Of a DNA stretch of 17,343 nucleotides, positions 16,048 through 17,343 are shown in pieces. The position numbers and the translations under genes were made by a program. The DNA comes from Erythrobacter sp. 34-65-8. Lineage in GTDB: Bacteria > Pseudomonadota > Alphaproteobacteria > Sphingomonadales > Sphingomonadaceae. The stretch covers positions 1 to 17,343 of the forward strand of contig NCJP01000005.1 in NCBI GenBank assembly GCA_002278985.1, given 5' to 3'. Under the pieces are notes generated by a model. That model was not told where the DNA came from and made no database searches. It saw nothing but the letters and a program-made list of their open reading frames with translations. Every line of letters begins with the position of its first letter. Within the stretch, counting starts at the first letter, position 1.

Positions 16048-16707
16048 CCACAGCACTGAGCTGGCATAGCTGCCCGGCACCTTGTCTCCCGTTCCGTTGC
16101 GCGCCGGTTCGAACCGGGCGCGCCTGGTCACCAGCGAACAGGTGGCCTCGTCGAGCGCGGCATGGCCGGTCGAGCGGGTGATCTGGCAGCCTTCCACCCG
16201 GCCGCTGGCCCCGATGGCAAGCCTGAACCCGGCGGTTCCGGCATAGCCGCGATTGATCCAGCTGGTCTTGTAGTCGGCTTCAGTAATCCACCCGCCCGGG
16301 TTGTTGCGCGCCTTCGCCGCCACCGCTTCGGCCGCCGGCGTGATCGACGGGCCGGGGGAGGGGATGATTGTTGGTCCGGGTATCGGCTTGACCACGATGT
16401 CGCCCGGCGGGGGCAGCACGGTGGTTGCGTCGATTGCGCTGTCGTTGGTGTTGATCGTGATGACCGTGTCGGGTGTGTAGACCTTGCTGTCAGTCGGTGT
16501 CTTGGTATCGGGTGTCGGCTTGGGCGGCGGCGGGAGCGGAATCGGATCGACCACCGTTTCGCCCTTCAGGCGCGGCTCAGGCGGGGGGATGACCCCGGTA
16601 AACTGCAACCCGATCACCAGTGCATATCCCAGCGCCGCGTGGACCGCGATCACCCCGGCGACCGATGCGGCGCGGTCTGCGGGTCTCTTGCTGTCAGTAT
16701 AGGCCAT
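16033..16707 (-). CDS. TonB family energy transducer
   Basis: A 224-residue protein with TonB layout. It has a short cytoplasmic N-terminus, one membrane anchor (about 17-38), a periplasmic proline-rich spacer (about 39-130, with PPPEP, PLPPPPKPTP and further Pro/Thr stretches) and a C-terminal TonB domain (about 145-224). The C-terminal domain includes GYAGTAGFRLAIGASGRVEGC and the LDEATCSLVTRRARFEPA region. TonB links the inner-membrane proton motive force, through ExbB/ExbD, to outer-membrane TonB-dependent receptors. No exbB, exbD or receptor gene is visible here, so its partners must lie elsewhere. The ATG has an AAGGAGAGG ribosome site, part of which lies in a leader hairpin. It ends overlapping the convergent small gene. 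Confidence 0.92.
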   Translation of the reverse strand: MAYTDSKRPADRAASVAGVIAVHAALGYALVIGLQFTGVIPPPEPRLKGETVVDPIPLPPPPKPTPDTKTPTDSKVYTPDTVITINTNDSAIDATTVLPPPGDIVVKPIPGPTIIPSPGPSITPAAEAVAAKARNNPGGWITEADYKTSWINRGYAGTAGFRLAIGASGRVEGCQITRSTGHAALDEATCSLVTRRARFEPARNGTGDKVPGSYASSVLWQIPD

Positions 16708-16716
16708 GCTTCCTCT

Positions 16717-16738
16717 CCTTGCTTACCCCCAAGCAAGG
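16717..16738 (-). promoter_or_regulatory. Leader hairpin overlapping the tonB ribosome-binding site
   Basis: A perfect 8-bp inverted repeat, CCTTGCTT and AAGCAAGG, has a six-base loop (GGGGGT when read on the tonB mRNA). The 3' arm ends in AAGG, the start of the AAGGAGAGG ribosome site, and lies nine bases before the ATG. Folding would partly hide the ribosome site, so translational control is possible. This is an inference from structure; no known riboswitch or thermometer family was recognised. Confidence 0.4.
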
Positions 16739-16739
16739 T

Positions 16740-16753
16740 TATGTCATTACATA
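16740..16753. repeat. Short palindrome upstream of tonB, possible operator
   Basis: TATGT and ACATA surround CATT (16740-16753) in an unusually A+T-rich stretch of this G+C-rich region, just upstream of the tonB leader hairpin. It could be a regulator site or part of the tonB promoter. It does not match the Fur consensus closely. No clear -35/-10 pair could be assigned in this gap. Confidence 0.2.
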
Positions 16754-16847
16754 TCATCCGCAAGAACTATCGCGTCCCGATTTGCTACTGACGCGCAGGT
16801 CTGGCCCGCACTGGCAGGCTGGAGGCGACGGAGTGAAGGGGGTGTGC

Positions 16848-16862
16848 TGCCCGGGGCGGGCA
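16848..16862 (-). terminator. Weak hairpin after the alpha/beta hydrolase gene
   Basis: TGCCCG and CGGGCA surround a three-base loop, six to seven bases after the hydrolase stop codon on the minus strand. The stem is short but entirely strong pairs except one; no T run follows. It may end hydrolase transcription before tonB, which lies about 160 bases further on, but the evidence is thin. Confidence 0.25.
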
Positions 16863-16868
16863 ATCACA

Positions 16869-17343
16869 TCACTTGATCGGGCAGGACGGATCGAGCCGGA
16901 AGTTGAGGTAGTTGTCCACCGAACCCATCAGCTCTTCGATCTCGTTCTCGAAGAAGTGGTTGGCGCGGGGGATTTCCTCGTGATGGATGGTGATGTGCTT
17001 TTGCGTGCGCAGCTTGTCGACCAGTTTCTGCACCGCGTTGGGCTGCACCACCGTGTCAGCCGCGCCCTGGATGAAGATGCCGCTGGCGGGGCAAGGGGCA
17101 AGGAAGCTGAAGTCGTACATGTTGGCGGGCGCCGCAACCGAGATGAAGCCGCGGATTTCCGGGCGGCGCATCAGCAGTTGCATCCCGATCAGCGCGCCGA
17201 AGCTGACGCCCGCAACCCAGGTGGTCTGCGCCTCGGGATGGATCGACTGGACCCAGTCGAGCGCGCTGGCAGCGTCGCTCAGTTCGCCCACGCCGTTGTC
17301 GAAGCTGCCCTGGCTGCGCCCGACACCGCGGAAATTGAACCGC
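16869..17343 (-). CDS. Alpha/beta hydrolase (COG2945 type), 5' end cut by window
   Basis: The frame is open to the right edge, giving 158 codons of a family normally about 210-220 residues long; the start lies beyond the window. The visible part begins RFNFRGVGRSQGSFDNG, the conserved oxyanion-region and G-rich segment of these hydrolases. It then shows the nucleophile elbow GVSFGA with the catalytic serine, an aspartate in QGAADTVVQP and a histidine in ANHFF, so a complete Ser-Asp-His triad is present. The protein is probably a cytosolic esterase-like enzyme; the substrate is unknown. A GTG codon at 17289-17291 could be mistaken for a start, but the conserved RFNFRG segment precedes it. tonB follows on the same strand after about 160 bases. 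Confidence 0.88.
   Translation of the reverse strand, partial: RFNFRGVGRSQGSFDNGVGELSDAASALDWVQSIHPEAQTTWVAGVSFGALIGMQLLMRRPEIRGFISVAAPANMYDFSFLAPCPASGIFIQGAADTVVQPNAVQKLVDKLRTQKHITIHHEEIPRANHFFENEIEELMGSVDNYLNFRLDPSCPIK

Noticed and set aside
1..17343. CRISPR arrays, tRNA/rRNA genes, insertion sequences, phage genes or toxin-antitoxin pairs
   Set aside because: I looked for regular repeats, tRNA-like cloverleaf arms, terminal inverted repeats and transposase motifs and saw none. All gaps are short and explained by promoters, hairpins or spacers.

Overview
This window appears to be a composite of two bacterial genomes joined near position 3170. Positions 1 to about 3168 carry a minus-strand catabolic-type operon of roughly 58% G+C close to the join. 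Its proteins suggest a betaproteobacterium of the Alcaligenaceae type (Pusillimonas, Bordetella or Achromobacter relatives), but this is inference from protein flavour only. Positions from about 3172 to the end carry an alphaproteobacterial block of roughly 68% G+C close to the join. The gene order there is characteristic of Sphingomonadales, in the Erythrobacteraceae/Sphingomonadaceae range. The join lies inside an open reading frame: the first third of a TrmH/SpoU-type RNA methyltransferase runs in frame into the last two thirds of a DUF3100 membrane protein. A chimeric assembly or clone is the simplest explanation, and a real recombination is the less likely alternative.

Left part, all minus strand, transcribed from high to low coordinates: DUF3100 membrane protein (5' end missing), M20 amidohydrolase, beta-hydroxyacid dehydrogenase (TTG start), and the beginning of an aldehyde dehydrogenase that runs off the left edge. 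The genes are packed with a 12-nt gap followed by two 4-nt start/stop overlaps, so they look translationally coupled. A plausible but unproven role is uptake of an amide or N-acyl compound, its hydrolysis, and oxidation of the product.

Right part. A minus-strand regulatory operon runs chvI, chvG, hprK, rapZ, EIIA-Man, HPr and then the truncated RNA methyltransferase. This is the alphaproteobacterial sensor and regulatory-PTS cluster, which handles phosphate signalling and does not transport sugar. Divergent from it is pckA (ATP-type PEP carboxykinase), with its own probable promoter and a strong intrinsic terminator. Next, on the plus strand, are a 1114-residue secreted TolB-like propeller/amidohydrolase fusion and a small DUF937 protein. 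A 13-bp perfect hairpin separates these from a convergent DUF885 zinc-peptidase-like lipoprotein. Divergent from that is a 65-residue membrane protein. It ends tail-to-tail with a TonB gene, and the two stop codons overlap in the loop of a hairpin. The last gene, a COG2945-type alpha/beta hydrolase, is cut by the right edge.

No tRNA, rRNA, CRISPR, insertion sequence or attachment site was seen, and no gap between genes exceeds about 200 bases. I do not see a convincing novel defence or mobile system. The points most worth a second look are the chimeric join, the DUF3100 operon, the tonB leader hairpin and the palindrome with paired stop codons.
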